Notes: generated by a model from the sequence alone, not told the origin. A stretch of DNA of 40,817 bases from Chloroflexus islandicus (GCF_001650695.1 NZ_LWQS01000066.1:1-40817), one strand, 5' to 3'. Shown: positions 1 to 8,366, counted from the stretch's first letter. A program made the numbers and translations.

Positions 1-417
1 TTCAGGGCCGGGCGCCCTCCTCTCAGGTATCGTTCTCGCTGACGCAGGAGATTGCTGCGGGCGCTGCGCGCCCTCGCAATGACAGACCCCTATCCCCCGT
101 GCGATGCCGTAAAGTCCCGTGCTGCGCTCCCCATCACCCCTCCCCCAGCGGGGGAGGGGCAAGGGGTGGGGGCATCAGCCCGCGCAGCGGGCTTCGTAAG
201 CCTAGCCCGGCCCTTCAGGGCCGGGCGCCGGAGATGTGCTGCCCGTCCTTGAACTCCCACCGTCAGGTGGGAGAGGGGGTCGGGGGGTGAGGGCCAGCCC
301 GCACAGCGGGCTTCGTAAGTCTAGCCCGGCCCTTCAGGGCCGGGCGCCCTCCTCTCAGGTATCGTTCTCGCTGACGCGGGAGATTGCTGCGGGCGCTGCG
401 CGCCCTCGCAATGACAG
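1..417. repeat. Composite GC-rich intergenic repeat cluster
   Basis: No gene is visible here. Bases 1-85 recur at 333-417 with one visible mismatch. This unit ends in a hairpin-like segment (ATTGC, GGCGC, GCGCC, GCAAT) at about 51-80. A second module, a palindrome CCCGGCCCTTCAGGGCCGGG preceded by a GCGGGCTTCGTAAG phrase, occurs at about 187-228 and again at about 307-348. A G/C-run module (CCTCCCCCAGCGGGGGAGG) lies at about 138-160. The same modules recur at about 25.78, 31.65 and 38.5-39.0 kb. Short open frames crossing this stretch are compositional artefacts. Confidence 0.85.
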
Positions 418-469
418 TTGGACGCGCGCCCTGTTGCGCACCGGTTATTACGATACGAAACTATTTTGA

Positions 470-530
470 TATATTCGGATATTTATATATTCAGATGACG
501 CTTGACAATAGTGAGAGATTCGGGTATATT
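470..530 (+). promoter_or_regulatory. Promoter of the cupredoxin gene with upstream direct repeats
   Basis: TTGACA at 502-507 and TATATT at 525-530 are separated by exactly 17 bp, a near-consensus housekeeping sigma promoter. Just upstream, TATATTCGGAT (470-480) and TATATTCAGAT (486-496) form direct repeats 16 bp apart. A third partial copy, TATATTCATC, begins at the -10 itself (525). The repeats could bind an activator or repressor; that is inference. Transcription would start near 537, leaving a leader of about 255 nt before the gene. Confidence 0.75.
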
Positions 531-568
531 CATCGCATCGGTTCCCGATAAACAAAAATAGATACATT

Positions 569-665
569 TTGCGATAGAAGAGGGGCAGCTCATTCCGATC
601 GGTGAAGACAATTGATCTTCGCCTGATTTGGTATTCGATACACCGCTGCCTCTATCGCAAGGAGG
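569..665 (+). promoter_or_regulatory. Structured leader segment upstream of the cupredoxin gene
   Basis: TTGCGATAGA at 569-578 pairs with TCTATCGCAA at 651-660. After a short bulge, GGCAGC at 584-589 pairs with GCTGCC at 645-650. Inside, GAAGA (604-608) can pair with TCTTC (616-620). A strong ribosome-binding sequence, AAGGAGG (659-665), abuts the right arm, yet no ATG follows at normal spacing. A GTG at 682 would open a frame of about 20 codons. It may be a cis-regulatory RNA or a leader-peptide site; I recognise no known riboswitch. Confidence 0.4.
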
Positions 666-792
666 ATCAAGGCACTATATCGTGAGGGTTGGCCGGCCCT
701 TGCTCGCGGTTGCATGCGCTCAAACGGTTCGTCGTCTTGCGTTATGAGGCCGTTCGCGTCGATATCTGGCATTTACCGCTGAAGGGGGAGGT

Positions 793-1200
793 ATGAAGTA
801 TTGGTTGCTGCTGATCGTGCTGTCGCTCGCGTTGTTTCCGCTCACTGCCTGTAGCCGTCGCCAAACGCTGGCGACCGTGATCGATGTGGTGATGACCGAT
901 TATCAATACGAACCAAAAGAAATCCTGATCCCGCCGGGTCAAGAAATAACGCTCAATATTACCAATAAAGGCGCTGTCGAACATGAATTTGTGATCATGA
1001 AATATGGTACGACGATCGGTGAAAGTTTTGGTAGTGAAGATGAAGATAATATTTATTGGGAGATCGAAGTGAAATCGGGCGAGACGGTGAGCGTCACCTT
1101 TACTGCCCCTGAGCAACCCGGCCAGTACCAATTTGTGTGTGGCATCTTAGGTCACTACACCGCCGGCATGGCGGGTAAATTGCAAGTCGTGCAGCCGTAG
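793..1200 (+). CDS. Membrane-anchored cupredoxin (blue-copper lipoprotein, auracyanin-like ligand spacing)
   Basis: The 135-residue product starts with a hydrophobic signal ending in the lipobox LTAC (Cys20), so it is probably lipid-anchored outside the cytoplasmic membrane. The rest is one cupredoxin domain. Likely type 1 copper ligands are His64 (in VEHEF), Cys116, His121 and Met126. The C-x4-H-x4-M spacing matches my memory of the auracyanins, the blue copper proteins of Chloroflexus electron transport, but the protein lacks their long N-terminal linker. An AGGGGGAGGT ribosome site directly precedes the ATG. The gene stands alone, with its own promoter and a downstream hairpin. A role as a periplasmic one-electron carrier is inferred; a copper-storage or COX-assembly role is possible. 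Confidence 0.85.
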   Translation: MKYWLLLIVLSLALFPLTACSRRQTLATVIDVVMTDYQYEPKEILIPPGQEITLNITNKGAVEHEFVIMKYGTTIGESFGSEDEDNIYWEIEVKSGETVSVTFTAPEQPGQYQFVCGILGHYTAGMAGKLQVVQP

Positions 1201-1213
1201 TCAGAGGGGTACC

Positions 1214-1244
1214 GCGCCGCTGTGTCACTAGGGTACAGCGGCGC
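1214..1244 (+). terminator. Hairpin after the cupredoxin gene (palindromic repeat family member)
   Basis: GCGCCGCTGT (1214-1223) and ACAGCGGCGC (1235-1244) form a perfect 10-bp stem around an 11-nt loop, 14 bp after the stop codon. No U-run follows, so factor-independent termination is uncertain. The ACAGCG/CGCTGT core resembles palindromes at 12464, 21275, 21330 and 22160. Confidence 0.55.
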
Positions 1245-1269
1245 AGCGCTGCTACTGGCGCCATAGCTC

Positions 1270-1298
1270 TTGACATGCGTTGCCTATCCTCCTATACT
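1270..1298 (+). promoter_or_regulatory. Promoter of the tetR-GPH-PLP-M20 operon
   Basis: TTGACA (1270-1275) and TATACT (1293-1298) are separated by 17 bp, so this is a near-perfect housekeeping promoter. The predicted start near 1305 leaves about 190 nt before the regulator ATG at 1498. I see no other gene between 1201 and 1497. Confidence 0.75.
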
Positions 1299-1497
1299 AG
1301 CCATATTCCATGAAACGATTGATGACATGCGATGACGCAATGATGCGCTACATTCCGGTCAGCAGCCAACTTGAGCGCACCCGATGCTGTGCCATAGGCA
1401 AGGAGCCTGTGACAGCATGGTGTTGTGCTTGGGGATCTACATTCCTCCACTTGGCGCTGCGTGTGTAAACGCCATTCTATGTTGGAAATCTAGCGTT

Positions 1498-1953
1498 ATG
1501 GAACAACCCGCTGACACGATGCCGAGCGCCGGACGCATGTTGGCTGCGGCAACGGCGCTGTTTGCCGGCTATGGCTATCACGGTCTGTCGATGCGGGTGT
1601 TGGCTGCTGTCACTGGTCTCAATGTTGCTACGATCCATTACCATTTTGGCAATACGCTCGATCGCTACCGCGAGACGCTGGCGCTCGATCTGTTGCAACG
1701 AGCGCAGACTGCCGGTGCCATCGCGCCGGCTGTGCCCGATCTGCGCCTCATCCTCCCCAGCTTTCCGTGGATCCGCTACGGCTACGTTGCCGGTGGCCCG
1801 CTCGATCCAGCCGGAACCCGGCGCGATCCCGCTGATCCGGCCCGCGTGGCTGCCTTGAAGCAGTTTTTGCACCTGCCCGGCTGCTCGGTCTGCCCGATCC
1901 GCCGGCTGCTGATGAGAGCGATCGCGCCTGATCGAGAGAGGACGGAGGCATGA
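1498..1953 (+). CDS. TetR-family-like transcriptional regulator, short C-terminal part
   Basis: The N-terminal 60 residues form a typical TetR DNA-binding domain: an AAATALFAGYGYHGLSMRVLA helix pair, then a recognition segment with VATIHYHFGN. The usual TetR ligand domain needs about 130 more residues. Here only about 90 follow, and after residue 75 they are Pro/Arg-rich and do not look like a helical bundle. The gene may be truncated or frameshifted. ATG at 1498 was chosen because it begins just before the family homology; an upstream in-frame ATG at 1384 would add 38 unrelated residues. The stop overlaps the next start (ATGA), so it is translationally coupled to the transporter it may regulate. 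Confidence 0.65.
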   Translation: MEQPADTMPSAGRMLAAATALFAGYGYHGLSMRVLAAVTGLNVATIHYHFGNTLDRYRETLALDLLQRAQTAGAIAPAVPDLRLILPSFPWIRYGYVAGGPLDPAGTRRDPADPARVAALKQFLHLPGCSVCPIRRLLMRAIAPDRERTEA

Positions 1954-3287
1954 ACCGGCTGCTGCGCTATATCACCTATTCGATGGGCAATTTCGCGAAC
2001 ACCATTGCCTATCAGGTCTTTGGCAATCGCATCCAGTTTTACTATGTCGATATTCTTGGCTTGAATGCAGCGGTGGCCGGGATTATCTGGACGATCTATG
2101 GCCTGTGGAATGCGATCAACGATCCGTTGATGGGCCAGTTGTCTGACCGCACTCGCACGCCGATGGGGCGCCGGGTGCCGTATGTGGTGTTTGGCGCTGT
2201 GCCGCTGGGTCTGGCGTTTTTCTTTCTCTGGACGCCGCCGGGCCAGTCGCCGTGGCTGCTGGCTGCCTATTTTCTGGTCATTCTCTTTATTTTCGATACG
2301 CTCTATAGTTTGACCATTATTGCCTACAATGCGCTCTTTCCCGAAGTCGCGCCCAATTTGCGCGCGCGGATCGATCTGTCGGCGACCCGCGAAATTTTGG
2401 CGACGATTGCGTTGCTGCTGTCGTTTATTCTGGCCCCCATCCTCGCCGAACAGGTGGGTTACGTTTGGATGGGTGCGATCATGGGCGGATTGGTTGGCGC
2501 CGGTTATCTGATTGCGATGATCGGCGTGCGCGAGGATCCAAGCAAGATCGGGAATGATCAGGTCAATTTGTTGGCGGCGCTGCGCATCACGCTTGCCAGC
2601 CGGCCCTTTCGCTGGTTTATCGGCGCTAATATCGCTAAAGAGTATATCTGGCTGGCGCTGGCGGCGATGTTGCCTTTTTGGCGCAAATATGCCCTCGGCA
2701 TTCAAGGGCCGGTCGAGGTGGCTGGCATTCGGCTCAGCGGTGGCGATGCCGAGGCGCTCTTGCTTGGCATTCCGATTGTGTTGACCATTCCGATGCTGTT
2801 GGTGTGGCGGCCAATGGTGGCCCGCATCGGCCCGCGCCGGTCATGGATCATTACCAGCCTCTGCTTTATTCCCGGTTTTATCACCATGATGCTGGCGACC
2901 GATTTTCTCACCGGCTTGATCGGTACGCTGCTGGCCGTGCCGGGATTGGCTGGCTCGATGTTGATGCCGTTCCCGCTGATCGCCGAGGTGATCGATGACG
3001 ATGCTGCCCGTCACGGCGCTCGCCGCGAAGGGATCTTTTTCGGTATGAATGGCGGTATCACTAAGTTGGCGTTTTCGGCCCAAGGCGTGCTCTTCGCCAC
3101 TGTGCTCTCGCTGGCCGGCTATGTCGCCGGCAGTGACTTCCAAACCGAGAGCGCCATTTGGGGGATCCGGTTTCTGATCGGCGGCACGACGATCATTGCT
3201 GCGTTGGTGATCGTCGTTTGTATGTGGAAGTATCCGTTGCAACGTGCAGCGAAGGTTGAATTGGCGCCGGAAAGGATTGTGCCGTGA
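1950..3287 (+). CDS. GPH-family (MelB-like) sugar:cation symporter, MFS fold
   Basis: This 445-residue protein has about twelve hydrophobic segments. The N-terminal block IYGLWNAINDPLMGQLSDRT followed by PMGRRVPYV is the hallmark of the glycoside-pentoside-hexuronide:cation symporters related to MelB. The conserved acidic residue in NDP and the cytoplasmic D-R-T/G-R-R loop are intact. It is probably a cytoplasmic-membrane importer coupled to H+ or Na+. The substrate cannot be read from sequence; family members carry sugars, glycosides or sulfolipid-type compounds. It overlaps the regulator upstream by 4 bp (ATGA) and the PLP enzyme downstream by 4 bp (GTGA), so the three are co-translated. 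Confidence 0.85.
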   Translation: MNRLLRYITYSMGNFANTIAYQVFGNRIQFYYVDILGLNAAVAGIIWTIYGLWNAINDPLMGQLSDRTRTPMGRRVPYVVFGAVPLGLAFFFLWTPPGQSPWLLAAYFLVILFIFDTLYSLTIIAYNALFPEVAPNLRARIDLSATREILATIALLLSFILAPILAEQVGYVWMGAIMGGLVGAGYLIAMIGVREDPSKIGNDQVNLLAALRITLASRPFRWFIGANIAKEYIWLALAAMLPFWRKYALGIQGPVEVAGIRLSGGDAEALLLGIPIVLTIPMLLVWRPMVARIGPRRSWIITSLCFIPGFITMMLATDFLTGLIGTLLAVPGLAGSMLMPFPLIAEVIDDDAARHGARREGIFFGMNGGITKLAFSAQGVLFATVLSLAGYVAGSDFQTESAIWGIRFLIGGTTIIAALVIVVCMWKYPLQRAAKVELAPERIVP

Positions 3288-4708
3288 GTTTTCCTGCCGA
3301 AGGGTTGCCTCCTGCCGAGATTCTGGCTGCGTTGCGCAGCTTCAAGACCACCGATCTCGATTGGCAGCGGGGCCGGGTGTGGGCATATATCTATCAGCCT
3401 GATGAAGCGGCCACTACGTTGATCGAACAAGCCTATCTGCTCTATTTGAGCGAGAATTGTCTCGATCCGACCACCTTCCCTAGCACGGCTCGCCTTGAGC
3501 AAGAGGTGGTGCGGATGGTGGCCGATCTGCTTGGTGGCGATGAGCAGGTGTGCGGCAATGTGACATCAGGCGGTACCGAGAGCATTCTGCTGGCGGTGAA
3601 GACGGCCCGCGATTGGGCGCGGTTGCACCGGCCTACACTCGATCAGCCCGAGATGGTGTTGTCGCGCACGGCTCATGCCGCATTCCACAAAGCGGCCCAT
3701 TATTTGGGGGTGAAGCCGGTGATCGTGGATTTCGACCCCGCGACCTTCACGGCTGATGTGCAGGCGATGCGATCGGCAATAACCGATCGCACCATCTTGT
3801 TGGTAGCGTCGGCTCCGTCGTATGCCCAAGGCGCGCTCGATCCGGTGCCCGCTATTGCGGCGCTGGCCCAAGAATACGGCTTGCTCTGCCACGTTGACGC
3901 TTGTGTCGGCGGGATGTATCTGCCCTTTTTGCGCCAGCTTGGTCGTCCGATCACGCCGTTCGATCTGAGTGTGCCGGGGGTAACGTCGCTTTCGGTTGAT
4001 CTCCACAAATACGGTTACGCTGCCAAAGGCGCGTCGGTCATTCTCTACCGCAATCGCGCGCTGCGCCGCTGCCAGTTGTTCGCTTCGACCGACACCACCG
4101 CTTATACCCTGATTAATCCCACTGCGCTCAGTTCGCGTTCGGCCGGTCCGCTGGCGGCGGCGTGGGCCTTGGTGCATTATCTTGGCGCAGCCGGTTATCG
4201 CCAGATGGTGGCGACGGTGCAGGCCGCAACTGAACGTCTGATCGCCGGTATTGCTGCTATTCCCGGCTTGGAAGTGCTTGGCCAGCCGGTGATGAGTATG
4301 CTCGCGGTGGCTTCGCCTACGATCAATGTCTTCCAACTGGCCGATGCGCTACGCCGGCGGGGGTGGTATGTGCAGCCGCAACTGTCTACGCCGCATTCGC
4401 CGCGCAATATTCATCTTTCAGTTTCGTATGGCGTGGCCGGGCAGGTTGAGGCGCTGCTGGCCGATCTGGCCGCCTGCGTTGCCGAAGCGCCCCAGTGGCC
4501 GCCTGTCAATCGCGAGTTGGTCGAGATGGCGGTTGCCATCCTCTTACGCGACCGTTCACCGGCGGCGTTGCAGCAGCTTTGGCAAGCGATTGGATTGCGC
4601 GCCGGCGAGCTGCCCGCCGAGATGGCCCTGATCAACGAGGTGCTCGATGCGCTGCCCGATGCTGTCGCCAACGAGCTCGTGATCGATGTGTTCAATACCT
4701 TGTTTTAG
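3284..4708 (+). CDS. PLP-dependent group II decarboxylase-fold enzyme, sphingosine-1-phosphate lyase-like
   Basis: The 474-residue product has the fold I aminotransferase/decarboxylase pattern. It shows phosphate-binding GNVTSGGTES at 91-100, His-Val-Asp-Ala with Asp205 facing the pyridine nitrogen, and Schiff-base Lys242 in SVDLHKYGYAAKGAS. The HKYGYAxKG sequence and the family-like start (LYLSENCLDPTTFPS) match sphingosine-1-phosphate lyases better than glutamate or DOPA decarboxylases. The reaction would be retro-aldol cleavage of a phosphorylated amino alcohol, or decarboxylation of an amino acid; which one is not certain. It starts with GTG in a 4-bp overlap with the transporter and is 53 bp upstream of the peptidase, suggesting a shared catabolic role. 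Confidence 0.8.
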   Translation: MSFPAEGLPPAEILAALRSFKTTDLDWQRGRVWAYIYQPDEAATTLIEQAYLLYLSENCLDPTTFPSTARLEQEVVRMVADLLGGDEQVCGNVTSGGTESILLAVKTARDWARLHRPTLDQPEMVLSRTAHAAFHKAAHYLGVKPVIVDFDPATFTADVQAMRSAITDRTILLVASAPSYAQGALDPVPAIAALAQEYGLLCHVDACVGGMYLPFLRQLGRPITPFDLSVPGVTSLSVDLHKYGYAAKGASVILYRNRALRRCQLFASTDTTAYTLINPTALSSRSAGPLAAAWALVHYLGAAGYRQMVATVQAATERLIAGIAAIPGLEVLGQPVMSMLAVASPTINVFQLADALRRRGWYVQPQLSTPHSPRNIHLSVSYGVAGQVEALLADLAACVAEAPQWPPVNRELVEMAVAILLRDRSPAALQQLWQAIGLRAGELPAEMALINEVLDALPDAVANELVIDVFNTLF

Positions 4709-4761
4709 GGTGCAACCAACCGCAAAGCGTCGCCTATTGTCGAGCACCTGAGAGGAGCAGC

Positions 4762-6147
4762 ATGATGACCTCAGCCAAGACCGCTCTTGCCTATCTTGCC
4801 GAGCACCGTGCTCGCCATCTTGATGACCTGTGCGAATTCCTTAGCATTCCCAGCGTGAGCATGGATCCGGCTCATCGCGCTGATATGAATCACGCCGCTG
4901 AATGGCTAGCCGCCTATCTCCGCCAGATCGGCATGCGCCACATCGAAATCATCACCGAGGGCGGTCTACCCATTGTCTACAGCGAATGGCTCGGCGCTGC
5001 GGCAGCGCCTACCCTGCTTATCTACGGCCATTACGACGTTCAGCCGGCCGATCCGCTCGCCGAATGGCGCACACCGCCCTTTACCCCAACGATTATCGGT
5101 GACAACCTCTACGCGCGCGGCGCTTCTGACGATAAAGGGCAGGTGATGGCCGTGATTGCCGCCCTCGCCGCGTGGTTGCAAACGAGTGGCCGGCTGCCGG
5201 TCAACGTCAAATTGCTGATCGAAGGCGAAGAGGAGGTCTCTAGCACTGCGCTCCACCGCTTTGTCGCCACGGCTGCCGAGCGGCTGCGCTGCGATGCCGT
5301 GCTGTTAGTCGACTCGATGATGCTCAGTCCGCAACAGCCGCTCATCCTCTACGGCACGCGCGGCAACTGCTACCTCGAAGTGACGGTGCGCGGCCCGGCG
5401 ACCGACCTCCATTCGGGCACCTTTGGCGGGGTGGTAGACAATCCTTTCAATGTGCTGGTGCGCCTGCTGGCTGCCTTGCAAGACGGCGACAGCCGGCGCG
5501 TGTTAGTGCCCGGCTTCTACCACAAGGTGCGCGAGGTTGATGATGCTGAGCGCGCATTGATTAACCAACTGCCGGTGAGCGAGCAGGCGTGGCTGGCGTT
5601 GACCGGCGCGCCGGCGTTGGCCGGCGAGAGCGGGTTTACCGCACTCGAACGGGCCAGCATCCGCCCGACCTTCGACATTCACGGCATCGGCGGCGGCTTT
5701 ACCGGGCCGGGGAAGAAAACGGTGATCCCAGCGCAAGCGACCGCCAAGCTCTCGATGCGATTGGTGCCCAATCAAGACCCGCATGAGATTGCTGAACTCG
5801 TGCAGACGTTTTTGCAGCGGCTCGCGCCGCCGAGTGTCACGCTCACGGTTGCGGTGCTAAGCGCCTCGCATCCGGTGCTGGTTGATTATCGCCAACCAGC
5901 CGTACAAGCCGCTTCGGCAGCCTTCGCCGCTGCCTTTGGCAACCCAGCAGCCTTCTCGATCGGCGGCGGCACGTTGCCGATTGCGGCGACGTTTCAGACT
6001 TGCTTACACGCGCCATTGATTATCACTGGGTTTGGCCTACCCGATGACAACCTGCACGCCCCCAATGAAAAAATCTCGCTACCGTGCCTGTTCGGCGGTA
6101 GCGAGATGGTCGCGCACTATCTGGCTGAATTAGCTGCTAGCACCTAA
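4762..6147 (+). CDS. M20-family metallopeptidase (dipeptidase/carnosinase-like)
   Basis: The 461-residue protein is a complete M20 di-zinc hydrolase. Visible are the metal-binding YGHYDVQP (His90, Asp92), ARGASDDKG (bridging Asp at 123-124), the IEGEEEVSS block with catalytic and metal glutamates (154-158), an LHSGTFGG dimerization/substrate loop, and C-terminal HAPNEK with the last metal His. The order and length match cytosolic non-specific dipeptidases. ATG 4762 follows GAGGAG at 4752-4757; upstream extension of the frame only runs through the PLP gene in another frame. Its stop overlaps the convergent bchP stop by 4 bp. Linkage to the transporter and lyase suggests peptide or amino-acid conjugate breakdown, by inference. 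Confidence 0.88.
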   Translation: MMTSAKTALAYLAEHRARHLDDLCEFLSIPSVSMDPAHRADMNHAAEWLAAYLRQIGMRHIEIITEGGLPIVYSEWLGAAAAPTLLIYGHYDVQPADPLAEWRTPPFTPTIIGDNLYARGASDDKGQVMAVIAALAAWLQTSGRLPVNVKLLIEGEEEVSSTALHRFVATAAERLRCDAVLLVDSMMLSPQQPLILYGTRGNCYLEVTVRGPATDLHSGTFGGVVDNPFNVLVRLLAALQDGDSRRVLVPGFYHKVREVDDAERALINQLPVSEQAWLALTGAPALAGESGFTALERASIRPTFDIHGIGGGFTGPGKKTVIPAQATAKLSMRLVPNQDPHEIAELVQTFLQRLAPPSVTLTVAVLSASHPVLVDYRQPAVQAASAAFAAAFGNPAAFSIGGGTLPIAATFQTCLHAPLIITGFGLPDDNLHAPNEKISLPCLFGGSEMVAHYLAELAAST

Positions 6148-7403
6148 TCAGCCGCCATGACCCGTTCCTTTTCAACCACCGTCAAACCGAGCTGTTCGCG
6201 CACCGGCGTGCGCGGGCGGGCGTAATTGCGCACCTCGCTGGCAATAATCTCGGCGGTCATGCGCAACTGGGCCAGCCACGGCGCCGGGGCCATCTTTTTG
6301 TGCATGTAGCTGTCGAAGGTCAGCCGCTGCACATCGTAGTTGCGGCACATTTCGGTAAAGACCTCCATCTGCCGCTCGTTGCCATAGCCCCAGATCTGCA
6401 AGAAGCGCAGGAAGCGGTACATAGTGCCGTACTGCTTCCACCAGCGCCGTTCGTAGTGGCGCAAATTGGCTGCGCTCGGCGCGTCGAGGTACTCGGCCAG
6501 CGTTTGCGCCGCCATCTGGCCGCTCTTCATCGCCCAATAGATGCCTTCACCCGACGTATGCACCACCAGTCCAGCCGCATCGCCGATCAGCATGGCCCGG
6601 TCAAACGCCATGTGCGGGCGCGGTTCCATCGGCAGGGCGTGAGCTTCGCGCAGAATCACCTGCCCGCCATCGAGGGCCGGGCCAAGCCGCCGTTTGAGAT
6701 TGGCTAGCAACTGCTTGGCTGCCGAGCCATGGCCGGGGCCAGCGCCAATCCCGACCGCGATATGGTCGCGTTTGGGGAAGGCCCATGCGTACAGGTCGGG
6801 GCTGACTTCACGGCCAAGGTACAGGTCAGCCGTCTCTTCCCAGCGCGCCATCTTGGCGGGCGGCAACTTGATTCGCTCTTGCAGCGCCACTGCCCGCGGC
6901 AAGTTGGGCAGGCCGAGGAATTTGGCCGTTGGCGAATAGGCGCCGTCGGCCCCGATCACCACATCGGCCCACACCGAACCCTCGTGGCCGGTCGGGGTTC
7001 GGTACGTCGCCACCACCCCGCGCCGGTCAACCCGCAGGCCGGTCAATTGGGCGTGGATCAGCTCAGCGCCGCGTTCTTGAGCGCGCTGGCGCAAAAAGCT
7101 ATCGAACACCTCGCGCCGCACCATCGCCACATAATCATCATCGCTCGGAACCGTCCCCGCCACCGGGACGTGGGTCTCTTGGCCGGAGGGGGATACGATC
7201 AGACACTGGCGCACCTTGCGGTCGATCAAGCTGGTTGGCAAATCAAATTCGCGGAAGGCCGCCGGCGGCACCGCACCACCGCATGGTTTGGCCTTCACCA
7301 GCTCTTTCTCGATCATGATGGTCTCAATGCCAAACGACCGCAGCGTAATTGCCGCGGTCGCCCCGCCCACCGATGCGCCAACGACGAGAACTCGTGGTGC
7401 CAT
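6144..7403 (-). CDS. bchP: Geranylgeranyl reductase (bacteriochlorophyll/chlorophyll type)
   Basis: This 419-residue FAD-dependent reductase starts with the dinucleotide-binding MAPRVLVVGASVGGATAA and the PCGGAVPP segment typical of ChlP/BchP. It then has a second FAD motif, LIGDAAGLVVHTSGEGI. It reduces three double bonds of the geranylgeranyl tail of bacteriochlorophyll (or of geranylgeranyl diphosphate) to phytyl, using NADPH, at the membrane. It lies 30 bp behind bchG on the same strand, the pathway neighbour that attaches the tail. No clear ribosome site precedes the ATG, so translation may depend on bchG. Related archaeal lipid reductases share the fold, but the context settles the assignment. 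Confidence 0.93.
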   Translation of the reverse strand: MAPRVLVVGASVGGATAAITLRSFGIETIMIEKELVKAKPCGGAVPPAAFREFDLPTSLIDRKVRQCLIVSPSGQETHVPVAGTVPSDDDYVAMVRREVFDSFLRQRAQERGAELIHAQLTGLRVDRRGVVATYRTPTGHEGSVWADVVIGADGAYSPTAKFLGLPNLPRAVALQERIKLPPAKMARWEETADLYLGREVSPDLYAWAFPKRDHIAVGIGAGPGHGSAAKQLLANLKRRLGPALDGGQVILREAHALPMEPRPHMAFDRAMLIGDAAGLVVHTSGEGIYWAMKSGQMAAQTLAEYLDAPSAANLRHYERRWWKQYGTMYRFLRFLQIWGYGNERQMEVFTEMCRNYDVQRLTFDSYMHKKMAPAPWLAQLRMTAEIIASEVRNYARPRTPVREQLGLTVVEKERVMAAD

Positions 7404-7433
7404 TCACATCACACTTCTAGGGGCTTATGCCCA

Positions 7434-8366
7434 TCACGCCGCCAGACCGATCGCCGCCGCTAGCATGCCCCAGACGTAGAGCATAATGGCGGTCGCGTTG
7501 AAGAAGACCTCGTTGTTTTCTGGGTCGCGGATGAAGCGCGCATTGGGAATGCTCTGCGCCGCCAGCAAGATCAAGACCACGGTGGCTGCAACCGGGTGCC
7601 CCCAATAGTAGAGCAACCCAATCACTGCGATTTGAGCTACTCCCATGGTCGTCACCACCATGCGCGCCGCCATCACCTTGCCGTACTGCACCGGGATCGA
7701 GCGGATGCCCATCAGGGTATCGCCCTTGATGCTCTTGAAATCATTGACCGTCATAATCCCGTGCGCGCCGAGCGAATAGAGCAGCGCAATCGTCACGCTC
7801 TCGCCGGTCAGCGGGGCAAACGCGGCATGCCCGGCCATCCACGCCAATCCTTCGTACGAAATCGCCACCAGCGCATTCCCGATCCAGCCATTGCGTTTGC
7901 CGCGTACCGGACGCAGGCTATAGGCCAGCGCGAAGACCAAGCCGAGAGCGACAAAGAACGCGACGTTCCGGCCAAGGAAGAGCGCGATGCTCGCCCCGAT
8001 CCACGTCAAGATGGCGGTCAGAATATAGACGTGGCGCAGCGAGACTTTGCCCGAAGGAATCAGCCGGTGCGGCTCGTTAATCGCATCAACCTCGCGGTCG
8101 GCGTAATCATTCACGACCTGCGACAAGCCGCACAACACCGGCCCAGCCATAAACATACCGAGCAGCAAGCGTCCGATCGACTCATTCCATCCGAGCGCGC
8201 CGCTCGCGATCGCGCCGCACATAAATGCCCATGTCGGCGCAAACCACGTGACCGGCTTCATCAATTGGATAGAACGGGTGAACCACGCATAGCGCGGTTG
8301 GGGCTGGTCAGTTAGTGGCAGCGACGGTGGAGGAGTCAATCCGGTGTGGTCGCTCATGTCGCTCAT
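7434..8366 (-). CDS. bchG: Bacteriochlorophyll a synthase (UbiA-type prenyltransferase)
   Basis: The 310-residue membrane protein belongs to the UbiA prenyltransferases. The first Asp-rich motif is VVNDYADREVDAINEP followed by HRLIPSGKVS, characteristic of chlorophyll synthases. The second is VNDFKSIKGD. About eight transmembrane helices follow from hydrophobicity. It esterifies bacteriochlorophyllide a with geranylgeranyl or phytyl diphosphate. Two starts are possible: ATG 8366, preceded by GAGAG, or ATG 8357 three codons in. It lies 176 bp after pufC and directly upstream of bchP. Chloroflexi also carry paralogues for bacteriochlorophyll c (BchK); the pairing with bchP and the antenna genes favours BchG. 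Confidence 0.92.
   Translation of the reverse strand: MSDMSDHTGLTPPPSLPLTDQPQPRYAWFTRSIQLMKPVTWFAPTWAFMCGAIASGALGWNESIGRLLLGMFMAGPVLCGLSQVVNDYADREVDAINEPHRLIPSGKVSLRHVYILTAILTWIGASIALFLGRNVAFFVALGLVFALAYSLRPVRGKRNGWIGNALVAISYEGLAWMAGHAAFAPLTGESVTIALLYSLGAHGIMTVNDFKSIKGDTLMGIRSIPVQYGKVMAARMVVTTMGVAQIAVIGLLYYWGHPVAATVVLILLAAQSIPNARFIRDPENNEVFFNATAIMLYVWGMLAAAIGLAA

Noticed and set aside
52..469. Small proteins in the first 470 bp
   Set aside because: They are translations of duplicated GC-rich repeats, repeating the same peptide phrases.
682..744. Leader peptide from GTG 682 as a firm gene
   Set aside because: Spacing from AAGGAGG is too long (16 nt) and the peptide has no recognisable feature; kept only as a hypothesis.
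4495..4761. N-terminal extension of the M20 peptidase to 550 residues
   Set aside because: The extra 89 codons overlap the PLP enzyme in another frame and show no family homology. A good ribosome site precedes ATG 4762.
6729..7463. Open frame antisense to bchP
   Set aside because: Shadow of bchP; composition is Arg/His-rich with no recognisable motif and no ribosome site.
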